From: Typhlomys cinereus
Taxonomy: Eukaryota > Chordata > Mammalia > Rodentia > Platacanthomyidae
DNA length: 64,000 nt
NCBI GenBank assembly: GCA_023101885.1
Contig: JALPQD010000641.1
Location: 721,842 to 785,841, forward strand
Direction of reading: 5' to 3'
The notes below the pieces were generated by a model that did not search any database, had not been told where the DNA came from, and worked only from the letters and a program-made list of their open reading frames with translations. The position numbers and the translations under genes are program-made. Positions 50,490-61,685 of this stretch are shown piece after piece (within the stretch, counting starts at the first letter, position 1; each line of letters opens with the position of its first letter).

Positions 50490-51590
50490 TACCAAACCGT
50501 CTTAATGACATGTTCAATGATAAATCTCTGTAATACTTACTGTAAGCACAAAGGTTTATAAATAAGAAGGACAGGGAAGGAGGGTCCCCCCCCCGAAAAG
50601 GAGATAGAGGAACACATTTCAGTAGAGACAATAGGCCATGGTTAAGTATTGCATGTAAATAAGGAGACATCTGGTGCAGCTCACTCTCATTCCCTTCTTG
50701 GTCATTTGCAACTGAACAAGTTTGATCTCAACAATCAGGGAGGATATAAGACCAGCAGACAGATGTAACCATCGTACAAGTGGGACACTGACCCTCCTTC
50801 TTCACTGCTAAGTCCTACTCTTATTCTTCCATCTACCTTTGAGTCTCCTCTTATATTAAGACCTTCATTTAAACAATCTTTTCTGTTTGGTTAGGAGGTG
50901 ACCTCCATTACCAATCAGGATGGAGCCAAGGGTAGTGCAGGAAAAGTAAAACTGAAAACAACAGCAAACCATAATTCAGGAAACCAAAGGCCCTACATTA
51001 ATTATCTGGAACCAGACCAGCCAAACCTCTCTCCATCCAAAAGCTCAGAGAACCTTGAGAAAAAAGTGGCAGCAAGATTTTAACAGCCTAACGATGGGGA
51101 AGACCAGTGATATGCAAGATACTCACACAAGTTAGGGCTCCAACAGTCAGGACTGGACATTGCCTGACCTCTATAATGAATGACTACCTAAATTCTAGCA
51201 TGGATCATAGGGGAGAAGGATCCAGGCAGTAGGTTACTTAGAGTCTATGGATTAAACAGTCATGATAGAGTTCACATACTAATCTGGAGTCCAAGAAGGG
51301 GCTCCAGGCTATGCCACTGAGGCTTAAACCTACACTAGGATGGTGGACTCAGAGGAAGGTATGGAGTTCACACAAGAGGATAATCCTGGGGATGAGATGG
51401 AGGAAGAGGGAGTCACTGGGAGATGGGGAAGGAGGAAGAGGATGAAATAAAGGGGAAAAAGCAGAGAGTGCAAGGTGGGACTACTGGGGATGAGAGGAGG
51501 AAGGGAGAGGGTTGGGATAACTACTGAGATTGTATGATTAGGAAAAAAGCTAAAAAATCAATTATGGGGAAAAATAAAATTTGGTTTTGT

Positions 51591-51897
51591 AAGGGGCACA
51601 GTCTGCTCACTCCTGTTATATCATCTTATAAGCATTTTCTTTTGAGTCAAGGTAAAAACATTCTTTAGGATTTAGTGAAAGAATATGAAACTTTTGGCAT
51701 TTGTTTACTGTAAAATTGTTAACAGATGAAATTGGGAATCACTGTCCTAAGGCAATCTACAGAAAATCATATATTTATTATTTTACTATTTATTCATTAT
51801 TATATATTTATTATCTTACTCCACACTTATTTGAAGTGTGCTGTGAATAAGAGAGAAGCATTAAGATGTATTGGTGACATTCTACCTTCTCCATTAG
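51591..51897. other. Putative intron end before the receptor exon
   Basis: No repeat was named. The pyrimidine-rich 'ttctaccttctccattag' ends in AG at 51896-51897 and fits a splice acceptor for the exon that follows. The open frame extends upstream by chance to 51726, without family resemblance. Confidence 0.6.
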
Positions 51898-52790
51898 GAA
51901 TGGATCAGTGTTTGAAGTGTGCAGATGATCACTATCCAAACACAGAACAGACCCACTGCCTCCCAAGGTCAATATCCTTTCTGGCTTATGAAGACCCCTT
52001 AGGGATGCCTCTGGCCTGTATGGCTCTGGGATTCTCTGCACTCACAGCTCTTGTTCTAGTGGTATTTGTGAAGCACCGAGACACTCCCATCGTGAAAGCC
52101 AATAACCGCACCCTCAGCTACATCTTACTCATCACCCTCATCTTCTGTTTCCTCTGCTCCTTGCTCTTCATTGGACATCCCAACACTGTAACCTGCATCC
52201 TACAGCAGTTTACATTTGGAGTTGTGTTCACTGTGGCTGTGTCCACTGTCTTGGCCAAGACAATCACTGTGATTCTGGCCTTCAAGCTCACTGCTCCAGG
52301 AAGAAAGATGAGGTGGTTGCTGGTTTCAGGGGCACCTAATTACATCATTCTTATCTGCACATTGATCCAACTTATTTTCTGTGGAGTCTGGCTTGTAACA
52401 TGTCCTCCTTTTATTGACACAGACATACATTCTGAACATGGCCACATCATCATCATGTGCAACAAGGGCTCAGTCACTGCCTTCTACTGTGTCGTAGGAT
52501 ACCTGGGCTCTCTGGCCCTTGGGAGCTTCACTGTGGCTTTCCTGGCCAGGAACCTGCCTGACACCTTCAATGAAGCCAAGTTCCTGACCTTCAGCATGCT
52601 GGTGTTCTGCAGTGTGTGGGTCACCTTCCTTCCTGTCTACCACAGCACCAAGGGGAAGGTTATGGTGGCCGTGGAAGTCTTCTGCATCTTGGCCTCCTCT
52701 GCAGGCCTGCTTGGGTGCATTTTTGTCCCAAAATGCTATGCTGTTTTGCTAAAACCAGACAGAAATTCTCTCCAAAAGTTCAAAAATTAA
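51898..52790 (+). CDS. Vomeronasal type-2 receptor, seven-transmembrane exon
   Basis: A family C GPCR of the V2R group, pheromone receptors of vomeronasal neurons. Numbering from the Met at 51900 (296 codons): residues 1-20 are the end of the cysteine-rich linker (MDQCLKC...HC). Seven hydrophobic segments follow, with TM1 about 36-57 and TM2 about 73-91. V2R hallmarks are FLAYEDPLGM, KANNRTLSYILL, FIGHPNTVTC, SEHGHIIIMCNKGS, NLPDTFNEAKFLTFSMLVFC and KGKVMVAVEVF. The cysteines expected to link extracellular loops are present. No stop or frameshift occurs. The acceptor lies at 51896-51897, entering mid-codon. Ligand-domain exons 1-5 are not visible; L1 sequence fills 44.5-51.6 kb upstream. It could be the last exon of a gene with a very long intron, or an orphan exon. 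Family certain, function uncertain. Confidence 0.93.
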
Positions 52791-54504
52791 AAACAATTCT
52801 TGACTCCTTTCAATGTCTTAAATTATAAAGAATTTGTGAAAAGTTACTATAAAGCTAGAATGTGAGGCTACACAATCTTAATTCTCAAATGCTATGCTAT
52901 AATATTAATTGTTAATATGTGACTCATACTGGTTCTTGAGCATCATTGCATACTAGGATTGATACTGTTAGTTTTCCCACTATTTCCTCTACTATTTTCT
53001 GTCATCAGCAATATGACCTGGAGGATTTTTGGGAAAAGTGAAAGTGTTTTGTTTATCCTCCAAAGTAATCCAGAGCTCATTTTTGAGGATGAAGAAGAAA
53101 GCTTGTAAATTTCATTGTGAAGCAATGTAATTGCTGAATGAAAACTGGATATGTAGATGTAGAGAGGGGAAATTCCTCTTATTTCCTGATAAATAACTTT
53201 TTGTTTCTAAAGGGAATAGAATGTTCTTGAAAATGGCATTTCTGTAGACTCTCACTAGTGGATAAAAGGCAGTTGGACAATGAAGCCTGGGGTCTTGGAG
53301 AGAGATAAATAAAATGATGCGGAAAGAATATTGTGCAATGGGGGATGATTTTGTAAAAATCTTGACATTTGTTGCCATTTTGCAATGCACACTGATAATG
53401 TTGGGATTATAGAATTTCAATGACTAACCTTTAATATTAACTTGCTTTCAGGTGAGTAATCACATAGGAGACACATCTCTGAGTATGAGTTTAAGGTAGT
53501 TTCTCAATGGTGTTAATTGAAATGAGTTGTCTCCAAACTAATGATGTATATTACGTTTCCATGGACTGGGGTCTCAGAATGAAGAAAGAAAAAACTTTGC
53601 TGAGTACCTCCAAGAATCCCTGTTGCCTTTCCAAATGTATATGTCATGTGACGAGCTACATCATGTTCCTGCTGCCACACCTTTCCTATCATGATGGACA
53701 GAGTCCTGAAACTGAAAGCCAAAGTAGTTTTTGGATTCCTTAAGTTGCTTCTGTCATATATCTCCAGAAAAATCAAGGGCGGTAAATTAAACATGAATCT
53801 ACTGAGAAAGAACAAGGTATGTGGAGACCTCATCAAGACTGAGATCATGATGACTATTTGTTGACTCAAGCTTTAATTCCAAATAGTGATACACACCACA
53901 CTGAACCACTTGACATCACTTGAAATTATCTCCCTCATTATATGTTTACTTGGTGCACGGGAGAAAATAAAACATTTTGCAAACATAAACCTCTTGTCAC
54001 AATGAATTATGTAGGAATTCAAGTGTTCCCATTTCTTTGGGAGTGATCATTGATGGTCAAAACTGGCCACAGTAAGTGGTCTCTTAGGCATCAGGGGTAA
54101 CCCTATTGGAATATCACTAATTCTGTAGCAGCTGCTGAACAAACCTCCTCTATGGAACACAATAGATTTCTTATATAAGAAAGAATATTCAGGTAGGAAA
54201 AAATATGGCTCTGAGAGAAGAGGGCAGATGGGGTAGGCAATACGGGGAGAAACAAAAATTCATTGTAATTTTAAATAGCTTTAAGTTTAAAAAGAAAAAT
54301 AAGATGAAATCTGAACATGCTGGAAGATATTCTTGGTTCCCACAAATAGGCACTTGTAAATGGCTCAGTTATTACTAATTTTCCAAATCATCTTCCAAAG
54401 ACACATGTCAGATGGTTTTGTCCCAAACCTGGCCTGATCTTGGGTAGATGATACAAGAACCCAGTATTGTGCTCTGGTGCTAAAAAGTTTGATTCATTCT
54501 TTTT
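52791..54504. other. Unassigned sequence downstream of the receptor exon
   Basis: It may include a 3' UTR. An AATAAA lies near 53967, but too far away to assign with confidence. No other gene recognised. Confidence 0.4.
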
Positions 54505-54700
54505 CTAAAATTTATTTTTACTTGTTTAAAAGAGAATGAGGGGTGGAGCAGGTACGTGCCATGAATCGTTGGTGGAGTTCAATGACAACTTTCACAAGTC
54601 TTCTCTCTCTTTCAACATGTACACCCTAGAGATTAAACTCAGATGGCCAGGTTTGTACATAGGAACGATGACTATCTGAGCCATATTATCAACTCCTACT
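54505..54700 (-). mobile_element. Possible old SINE fragment
   Basis: The reverse complement begins 'tatggctcagatagtcatcg' and shows a weak B-box-like segment, with an A/T-rich end at the left. Too diverged for family assignment. Confidence 0.35.
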
Positions 54701-54925
54701 TTGTCCTTAAAGGAAAAGTTGGGGCACATGCTGCTTCTGCTCTTCCTTTATTGCAGTGGCAGACTCGAACTTTTGTTCCTGCAGTATGAGTCTTGTATGA
54801 GAAGACCACAGCATGATGCTTACAACTGTGCCGGCTGTAATTCGTTACTCTTCCATAATATTTGAAGGCAAAATCATAAGCATGAAAGCTACTGAATGCT
54901 TACTAACACTTGCCAATATATGGAT

Positions 54926-55480
54926 ACACTTGCCAACACATATATACCCACACAAACACATGCACTCACAAAAATAGACAGCACATACACACATGCACAT
55001 ACATGCACACAGACACACATGCAAATAAACACATACTTTCCCACTCAGACACACTGTAGATAATACAAAAACACACACATGAATGCACACACTAGTACAT
55101 GTATACACATATACACACAGACATGAACACACACAACCAAACATGAACACACGAACAAAAACAGACGCAGATGCACATACACAAACAGAACCACATGCAG
55201 AAACACAAACACAAGTAGTCACCCAAAAATACATGCATGAATACATATACACACAAAAATACAAGGACAAACGTATATGTAAATAGACACCCACACAAAC
55301 AAAAACACATGCATGCACATGCATACAAAGACACATATACCAACATACATCCCAAAGCAAAATCCAATATTTACACATCAGAAATACATACAGACTCATG
55401 CCTGCAAAATGTATATAAGCAGACACACATATTCACATATACACACATCGAGATACACATGTATAGACTGACATATCACT
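54926..55480. repeat. Long degenerate CA-rich repeat
   Basis: About 550 bases dominated by ACAC, ACAT, ACAA and ACAG steps, with CATGCA and CATAC units. A 193-codon minus-strand frame (54845-55426), rich in Cys, Val and Met, is a by-product of the repeat. Confidence 0.85.
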
Positions 55481-55754
55481 GGAAAATTGGAGAAACTTTA
55501 CTTTAGATCTCATGTGAGGGAAAAAGCAGTTAGAAACAAAACCTATGGGGGAACCTTTTTGAAGATTCAATTCCATTTTCTTTTGCTTTGGATGCAGTTG
55601 AGTGCTACATTTAAGTAGGAAGCAACCTTCCCATATCCATGGATTTATGAGAATTGTGATGAATTCTTCATGGAGGTAATGAAAAATAAACAGGTAATGG
55701 TTTTTATAGACCAAAATGTCCATTTTAATATGCTACACTTAGAAGAACAATACC

Positions 55755-56487
55755 AAGATCTCTGCCGGTTTGGCCACCCACCTGCCCCAGATGCTCCTGG
55801 TCACCCTGCATTTCAGGTGGCTCCCACCAGCTTGACCTAGCTTCTCCCACCGGCCAGCCTGAGCAGCACCCAGGTTGCCCCAGGCTTGGGTGGGCCTTTG
55901 GGCCACAAGCCAGGTCCCAGGTGAAATGCTCCAGTGTGCCACCAGCTCCTCTGCCCTTTCTGCCTGCCTGGGATGTTTGTGGTCCAGGGAGGACACACTG
56001 CTCCTCAGAATTCAACAGAGTCCAAAGAAAACCCAAGAAAACTGTAGGGGACAAAGTCCATACACCTGATGTTATCTAAAATCATCCTATCACATGAGAG
56101 AGATTCTTCACATCCAACCCAAAGATAAGCAAACCCTTTTTTACCATCCTGTTCCTTTTTTAATCACTGTAGATTAACTTTTCCATATAACCACCCGGAA
56201 ACCATGTTAAACTTCAGGGACTATACCACTCACCCTCACGTATCACCAAGGTACTAAATCGTAAAAGTGCACTAACATACTAATATTCACCTCCTGTCTA
56301 CTAAACCTGTCTTAATTGATGTACTAACAGTCTAATATCCGCATCCAGGAAATAACAATAACTACAGACAAACATACCTAACTCTAAGGCAAACACTAGT
56401 AATAACTGCCTGAGAGTAGTAATACAAACTAATTCAGTTCAGTCAAAAACACACAGAAACCGAAAGGTCTTAACAGACAAAACAACA
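55755..56487 (+). promoter_or_regulatory. 5' UTR of the old L1
   Basis: The first part is GC-rich (about 55755-56020). From 'ctgctcctcagaattcaac' onward it aligns with the 5' UTR at about 44970-45459, sharing 'aaaatcat', 'ccatata(a/g)ccaccc' and 'gatgtactaac' blocks. Clear tandem units like those at 44561 are not seen here. Confidence 0.7.
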
Positions 56488-57106
56488 ATGCCCAAGTTAA
56501 AGTACAGATCCATGAGAAACAAAACCCACGAAGACAAATCTCCCACCGAAGGAATTAACCCCACAATGATAGTTTCCAACCAGAACAAATTCACAGAAAA
56601 TAGGCAATAAAGGCAGGCCCAAGATAATGACATTCAAAGCATGATCATTACCATGATTAATCATATGAAAGAGGAAATCTAGGAGGAGTTAAATAACTGC
56701 GTCAACCACTTTGAACAGGAACACAACAGACACTTGGAGGAGTTGAGAAAAACAATTCAAGAAACAAAAATAGGCATAGAGCAGTTAAAATAGTCTCTAG
56801 CAGAGTTTAAAATTGAACTAAAAGACAAGTTACCTTCAACCCACAACTCAACAGAGACTCTTATCAGCAGAACTAATGAAGCAGAAAATAGAATTTCAGA
56901 TCTTAAAGACAAAGTGGAAGTACTAAGCAGCTCAATGGAAAATGTTATTGAAGTCAAAAAGATACGTGAGAGGAATATTCAAGAGTTATGGGACACCCTG
57001 ACAAAGCCTCACATGTGCATTCATGGAGTACCAGAGCAAGAATCCCAAAAGACAACATCTGAGGAAATTTTTCAAATTATCATAAATGAAAACTTCCCTC
57101 ACCTAA

Positions 57107-57527
57107 TGTTGCAGTCAGCCTGCAACATTGCTGATAAATGACCATCAAATGGCTTAAGGGACCAAGGGGTTTATTCTTTTACGATTACTTGTTACAGTTC
57201 TTAGTCCACCTTGATGGGAGAGCATGCACCAACACCAAGGTCAAGGGAACTGGCTACACCATCACTGCATAACAGCTGAGAGATGGGCAATCCTTATTGC
57301 TAGACTAGCATGTCTGGCCAAGTGAACAGAAGGATACCGACTCTCTTAATCAGCTCTCTGTGATTTATCCAGGGCCTAATCCCACCCACCATGGTCTGGG
57401 TCTTCCCTGTCAGCTAGACAATCTCCTTCAGGTCTGCTCTGGGCTTAACTCAACATCACCTCTTTACAACTATGCCCAGAGCTCAAACTCTCAACAGTCA
57501 AGTTGACACCTGTGCTTAACTATGACA
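57107..57527 (-). repeat. 3' LTR of the MaLR-like element
   Basis: 421 bases. The minus strand reads TGTCATAGTTAAGCACAGG at the start and ...GCAACA at the end. AATAAA is present (complement at 57170-57175). It matches the solo LTR at 604-1017. Confidence 0.88.
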
Positions 57528-58711
57528 CTCCACCCCTTGTCAATTCAACACAAAAACAATAGCACTTTTAAACTGTAACCTTTCATTGTCCCCACAGATG
57601 TTAAAAAATATAAATACATTCATTCCATGGACAAATTTAAAATGTTCTCATTAAAACTTTAGTTCCAACATTTTAAAAGTTCAAAGTTTTTTAACTTTAG
57701 AAGGCTATTAAATCAGAATAAGTTAAATACTTTAAAACAAATAAAACATTAAAACAGAAGGACCTTGATAAAATAAGAAAACATTTAAATTAAGATCAAA
57801 GTCCAGCAAATTACCACATCTTGTATTTCAATGTCCATCTTCTGTTGCTCATCATGTAATCACGGTGGTTCAAAGTTTTCAGGAATTCCTACTCCCTGTT
57901 TGCAGCTCAAAGTTGTAAAAGCAGAGTTCTTTTGAATGAGGCTTAATCTCCACTCCAAACAGTCTTCAGCATACATCCCACGGTTCTGGCATCTCCAAAA
58001 GTACTCTGGTTCCTCTGCAGCTATAAGCTTCATCTTCTCTCACAGAAACTCTATGCCTGCCACTTGGTACCAAGCTTTTGCTGCTCTCCATGAAACCTAA
58101 AACCAGTATCACCTGAGGGATCCTGCCAGATTCTGAAGCAAGGTTGAAATTTAGCTTAGTCCATTGGAGCTACAACTGTAACAACTTTAACGTGCTGATG
58201 CTGGAAAAGCCTCTTTTCTAGGCAGCCAAACTTACAAAGGTCAAGAAACAACTTTAACTTGGGCTTTTGGCCCCTTAAGGAATCTGGGTTTTCAAACCAT
58301 GAACTCGCCATACGGTGGTTTTCATGTTTTCCACCATCCCAGTGCAAGTCACTAGGTTTTCCTTCACTGATATTCATTTCTCCAACAGCAGCAGATATTC
58401 TGCTGCCTGCCCTTTGCACATCCAAACCTTTAAGGCTGCCAACACAGCTCTCCTCTGTCAAGCAAACCAGTCCGTCGTCTTCAAATACAGATTTACCAAA
58501 AGTCCTTGTTCCCCTCATCACAAATTGGGCCCAAACAATCTCTCTCAGCAACTGGTCCACTAAACTCTGAAGAACAGTATTTGTAAATCCACAAAGTGAA
58601 AATTCTCAAGCATTTCCAACTTTGTCCAGCAGAAATTTTGTGTGCTCAAAAGCCACAAAATCCACAAAGTCAGATTTGTCAGCAACACCCCACTTCCTGG
58701 GTACTAAATTC

Positions 58712-59153
58712 TGTTGCAATCAGCCTGCAACATTGCTGATAAATGACCATGAAACAGCTTAAGGGATCGAGGGGTTTATTCTCTTATGATTTCTGGTTAT
58801 AGTTCTTAGTCCAGCTTGACGGGAGAGCATGCACCAACACCAAGGTCAAGAGAACTGACCACACCATCACTGCATAACAGCTGAGAGACTGACAATCCTT
58901 ATTTGCCAGACCAGCATATCTGGCCAAGTGAACAGAAGGATGCCGACTCTCTCAACCATCTCTCTGTGATTTAACCAGCTCTCTGTGATTTATCCAGGCC
59001 CTATTCCCACCCAACATGGGCTGGGTCTTCCCCATCAGCTAGACAATCTCCTTCAGGTTTGCTCTGGGCTTAACTCAATCATCAACTTTCTACAACTGTG
59101 CCCAGAGCTCAAACCCTCAACAGTCAAGTTGACACCGGTGCTTAACTATGACA
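58712..59153 (-). repeat. 5' LTR of the MaLR-like element
   Basis: 442 bases, otherwise matching the partner LTR. It is longer mainly because 'ctctgtgatttaaccagct' is followed by a second similar unit (58962-58999, period 19). Since LTRs are identical on insertion, the duplication arose later. Confidence 0.88.
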
Positions 59154-59307
59154 CCTAAAGAATGAGAGGCCAATCCAAATATAAGAGGCGTTCCACACTC
59201 TAAACAGATATGACCAAAATAGAAACTTGCCACGGCAAATAATAGTCTAAACACTCCACACTCAACACAAAGAAAAGGTGCTGAGAGCTTCAAGGGGAAA
59301 AAAAGTT

Positions 59308-59650
59308 ACTTTTAAAGGTAAACCTATTAAAATAACAAATAAGTTCTCAATGGAAACAATAAAAGCAAGAAGAGCTTGCAGATATGTACTTAAGTATTGA
59401 ATGAGAACAAATGTCATCTCAAGCTAATATACCAGGCAAAACTATCTGTCATGATTGAGGAAGAGAGAAAAGTTTTCCAGCACAAAGACAACTTTTAAAG
59501 GTAAACCTATTAAAATAACAAATGACTTCTCAATGGAAACAGTAAAAGCAAAAAGAGCTTGGGGAGATGTACTTCATGTATTGAATAGCAAAAGTGTCAA
59601 CCTAGGCTGATATACCCAGCAAAACTATCTGTCATTATCAAGGAAGAAAC
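59308..59650 (+). repeat. Tandem duplication within L1 ORF1 remnant
   Basis: 'acttttaaaggtaaacctat' starts at 59308 and again at 59491. Both units run through 'tctcaatggaaaca' and 'atctgtcat(g)att', with a period of 183 bases and scattered differences. The second unit ends at the junction with ORF2. Confidence 0.85.
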
Positions 59651-60466
59651 TGGATGTCCACATGCAGAAGATTAAAATTTGACCCGTATTTCTCACCATG
59701 TACAAGACTTAATTCCAAATGCATTAAGGACCTTAATATAAGGCCAGAGACTATAAAAACCTTAGTTGAAGGGTAGGGAACTCCCTCGAGCTGATTGGAC
59801 TAGGCAAAGAGTTGGCCTAAATGGAAATCCAATAGCACAGTCGCTACAACCAACACTCAACAGATGGGATCTTATGCAATTGCCAGGGAAGAAACTGAAA
59901 TGTCTAACAAATACCTTAAAAAATGTTCCTTATCCTTAGCCCTCAGGGAAATGCAAATCAAAACCTCCCTGAGATATCATCTCACCCTGGTCAGGATGGC
60001 AAAAATCCATAATACAAACAGCACCAAATGCTGGAGAGGATGTGGTGAGAAGGAAACTCTCCTACATTGCTGGTGGGAATGCAGGCTTATACAACCACTC
60101 TGGCGAGCTGTCTGGCATTTTTTTAAAAAGACAGAGATAGAATTGCCATATGACCCTGCTATTCCACTTTTGGGAGTAACACCTCATATAGCAAAAATTG
60201 ACCTCTATAACACTAGCACGACCATGTTCATAGCAGCACTGTTTACAATAGCAAAGTCATAGAATCAACCCAAATGCCCAAAAATTGATGAGTGTATAAG
60301 GAAAATATGGTACATTTATACAACGGAATACTACTCAGCTATCAAAAAAGACGAACTAATGAAATTTCCCAGGACATGAATAGAATTAGAAACAATTATA
60401 TTGAGTGAAGTATCCCAGACACAGAAAATTAAGTGCCATATGTACTCCCTAATATGTGGATCCTAG
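59651..60466 (+). pseudogene. L1 ORF2 C-terminal remnant
   Basis: It begins at 'actggatgtccacatgcag', the C-terminal third of ORF2. A further deletion of roughly 200 bases near 59880 joins 'gggatcttatg' to 'aaactgaaatgtctaac'. The cysteine-rich motif [18 protein letters not shown] is kept (about 60030-60085). A frame of 132 codons (59864-60262) is open. Confidence 0.85.
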
Positions 60467-61657
60467 TACCAAACCCACTTAGTGACACACACAAAGATAA
60501 ATCTCTGTAATACCTACAGTAATTGCAAAGATTATAAGCAGGGAGGGAAGGGGAAAAAGGGCCCTACCAGAAAAAAGGAGAGCAGGAATCATGCTATGGC
60601 AGAGAAAATAGGCCACCATCAAGGACTGCAAGTAAGTAATGAGACATCTGGTTAAGCTCACAGACTTTCCTTCCTGATCATTTGCAACTGATGAGGTATG
60701 ATCTTACCAGAAAGGGAGGGCATAGATTCTGGCAGATAGAAGGTAACCATCCTGCAAATTGGAGAATGACACCCCCTCACCGCAGTTTTCTATTCTTATT
60801 CCATCTACTTTTGAATCTACTTTTATAATAAGACCCTATTTTAACAGCCTTTTATCTCTGGCCAGGGGGGTGACATACAATACCCATCAGGATGGAGCCA
60901 AGGGCAGTGTTGAAGCAGCAAAACTGAAGAAAAAGTCAACAAATTATAATTCAGAAAATCAGAGCGTCTACATCCACCACCTGGGACCAGGCCAGCCTAA
61001 TCTCTCCCCATCCTAAAGCTCAGGGAAATTTGGAGAAAAGGTGGTGGTAAAAATGTAGGAGCCTAAAGATGGGGAGAAGCAATGATATGAAAGATACTCC
61101 ATACAACTTAGGGCCAAAGTAATCATAATAGGACTTTGCATGACCTGCGTAATGACCAACATATCATTGAATCCCCAAAGTCTACCATGGATCACAGGCA
61201 CTACGATCCTTAGAGGCAAGGGATTAACAACCACAATATTGTTCATACTGAGTCCTTATACCTCATCAGAGAGTAGGACCCAGAAAGAAGTTTGACATGC
61301 ACACTAAAGGATGCTCTAGGAATGGGATGGCAGGGGGCACTGGGAGAAAGGGAGGGAGGTGGGAAAGGAAGGGGAAAAGGCGGGAGTCGAAAGGGGGTCC
61401 AAGGAAGGGGTGGAAGGAGGAAGGGGAATGGAGTACTAATCAACTTTGTATGAGTGGAAGAAATAAATAAAAAAAAAGAAAAAAAAAGAAACCAGCTGTA
61501 GCACCAAAAAAAAAAATTAAGGGCAGAGGATCCTCACTGTTTTACCCAACCCCCCAGTAAGCTTCAAGGCCTGGCTGTCAGAGCAAACACATTACCAGTT
61601 GGGAGCACCAGAAGCAGCATTTCTAGCCCCTCAGTCTCACACTTCTGCTTTCTGAGG

Positions 61658-61685
61658 GGTTTATGTTATGGCTTGAATCACTGTG
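61658..61685 (-). promoter_or_regulatory. Recombination signal sequence, 12-bp spacer
   Basis: On the minus strand, directly after the V exon: heptamer CACAGTG (61679-61685), exactly 12 bases of spacer (61667-61678), and nonamer ACATAAACC (61658-61666), one base from the consensus ACAAAAACC. A 12-spacer signal on the V side is the rule for kappa V segments, where RAG1/RAG2 pair it with 23-spacer J signals. Confidence 0.95.

Larger units (their letters stand above)
44540..51590 (+). mobile_element. Old near-full-length L1 with long 5' UTR
   Basis: Order: GC-rich tandem units (about 44561-44985), AT-rich 5' UTR to 45459, ORF1 remnant (45460 to about 46495), ORF2 remnant (46554-50489) and a 3' UTR with purine-rich stretch and A-rich end near 51590. 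A SINE is inserted at 48165-48480. Stops and frameshifts are everywhere. Divergence from the young elements is similar to that of the copies at 32526 and 55728. I did not find a clear target duplication. Confidence 0.88.
57107..59153 (-). mobile_element. Complete non-autonomous LTR retrotransposon, ERVL-MaLR-like
   Basis: Two direct LTRs (57107-57527 and 58712-59153) enclose 1184 bases. The 5-bp duplication CCTAA lies at 57102-57106 and 59154-59158, and the flanks join as L1 ORF1. On the minus strand a purine-rich tract (AAGGGGTGGAG, within 57528-57541) sits just before the left LTR, which is therefore the 3' LTR. A primer-site-like GGAAGTGGGG stretch follows the right LTR. No gag, protease or pol domain is visible. 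A 134-codon minus-strand frame (58156-58560) is unrecognised. Mobilisation would have needed enzymes from an ERVL-type relative. Confidence 0.88.
56488..59650 (+). pseudogene. L1 ORF1 remnant, split by an LTR element and partly duplicated
   Basis: It starts MPKLKYRSMRNKTHEDK. The coiled-coil part has stops (for example at 56791). The segment MCIHGVPEQESQ is at about 57012. The LTR element interrupts it at 57107-59153. After it the C-terminal part 'KANLLK...VLN' occurs twice in tandem with a 183-base period. Confidence 0.85.
55728..61491 (+). mobile_element. Old L1, rearranged, carrying an LTR retrotransposon
   Basis: GC-rich 5' UTR (55755-56020), AT-rich 5' UTR, ORF1 from 56488, a complete MaLR-like insertion (57107-59153), an ORF1 C-terminal tandem duplication (59308-59650), then a jump to C-terminal ORF2 (59651-60466), a 3' UTR and a tail ending near 61491. 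Most of ORF2, about 3 kb by comparison with the young L1, is missing. The 5' half aligns with the old L1 at 44540. No target duplication was found. Confidence 0.85.

Noticed and set aside
54845..55426. 193-codon minus-strand frame with cysteine- and valine-rich product
   Set aside because: The frame follows the CA/GT repeat, has no domain, and similar frames occur on the other strand.
58156..58560. 134-codon frame inside the MaLR-like element as gag
   Set aside because: It is in the sense direction of the element, but no gag motif (zinc knuckle, major homology region) is visible, so no function is assigned.
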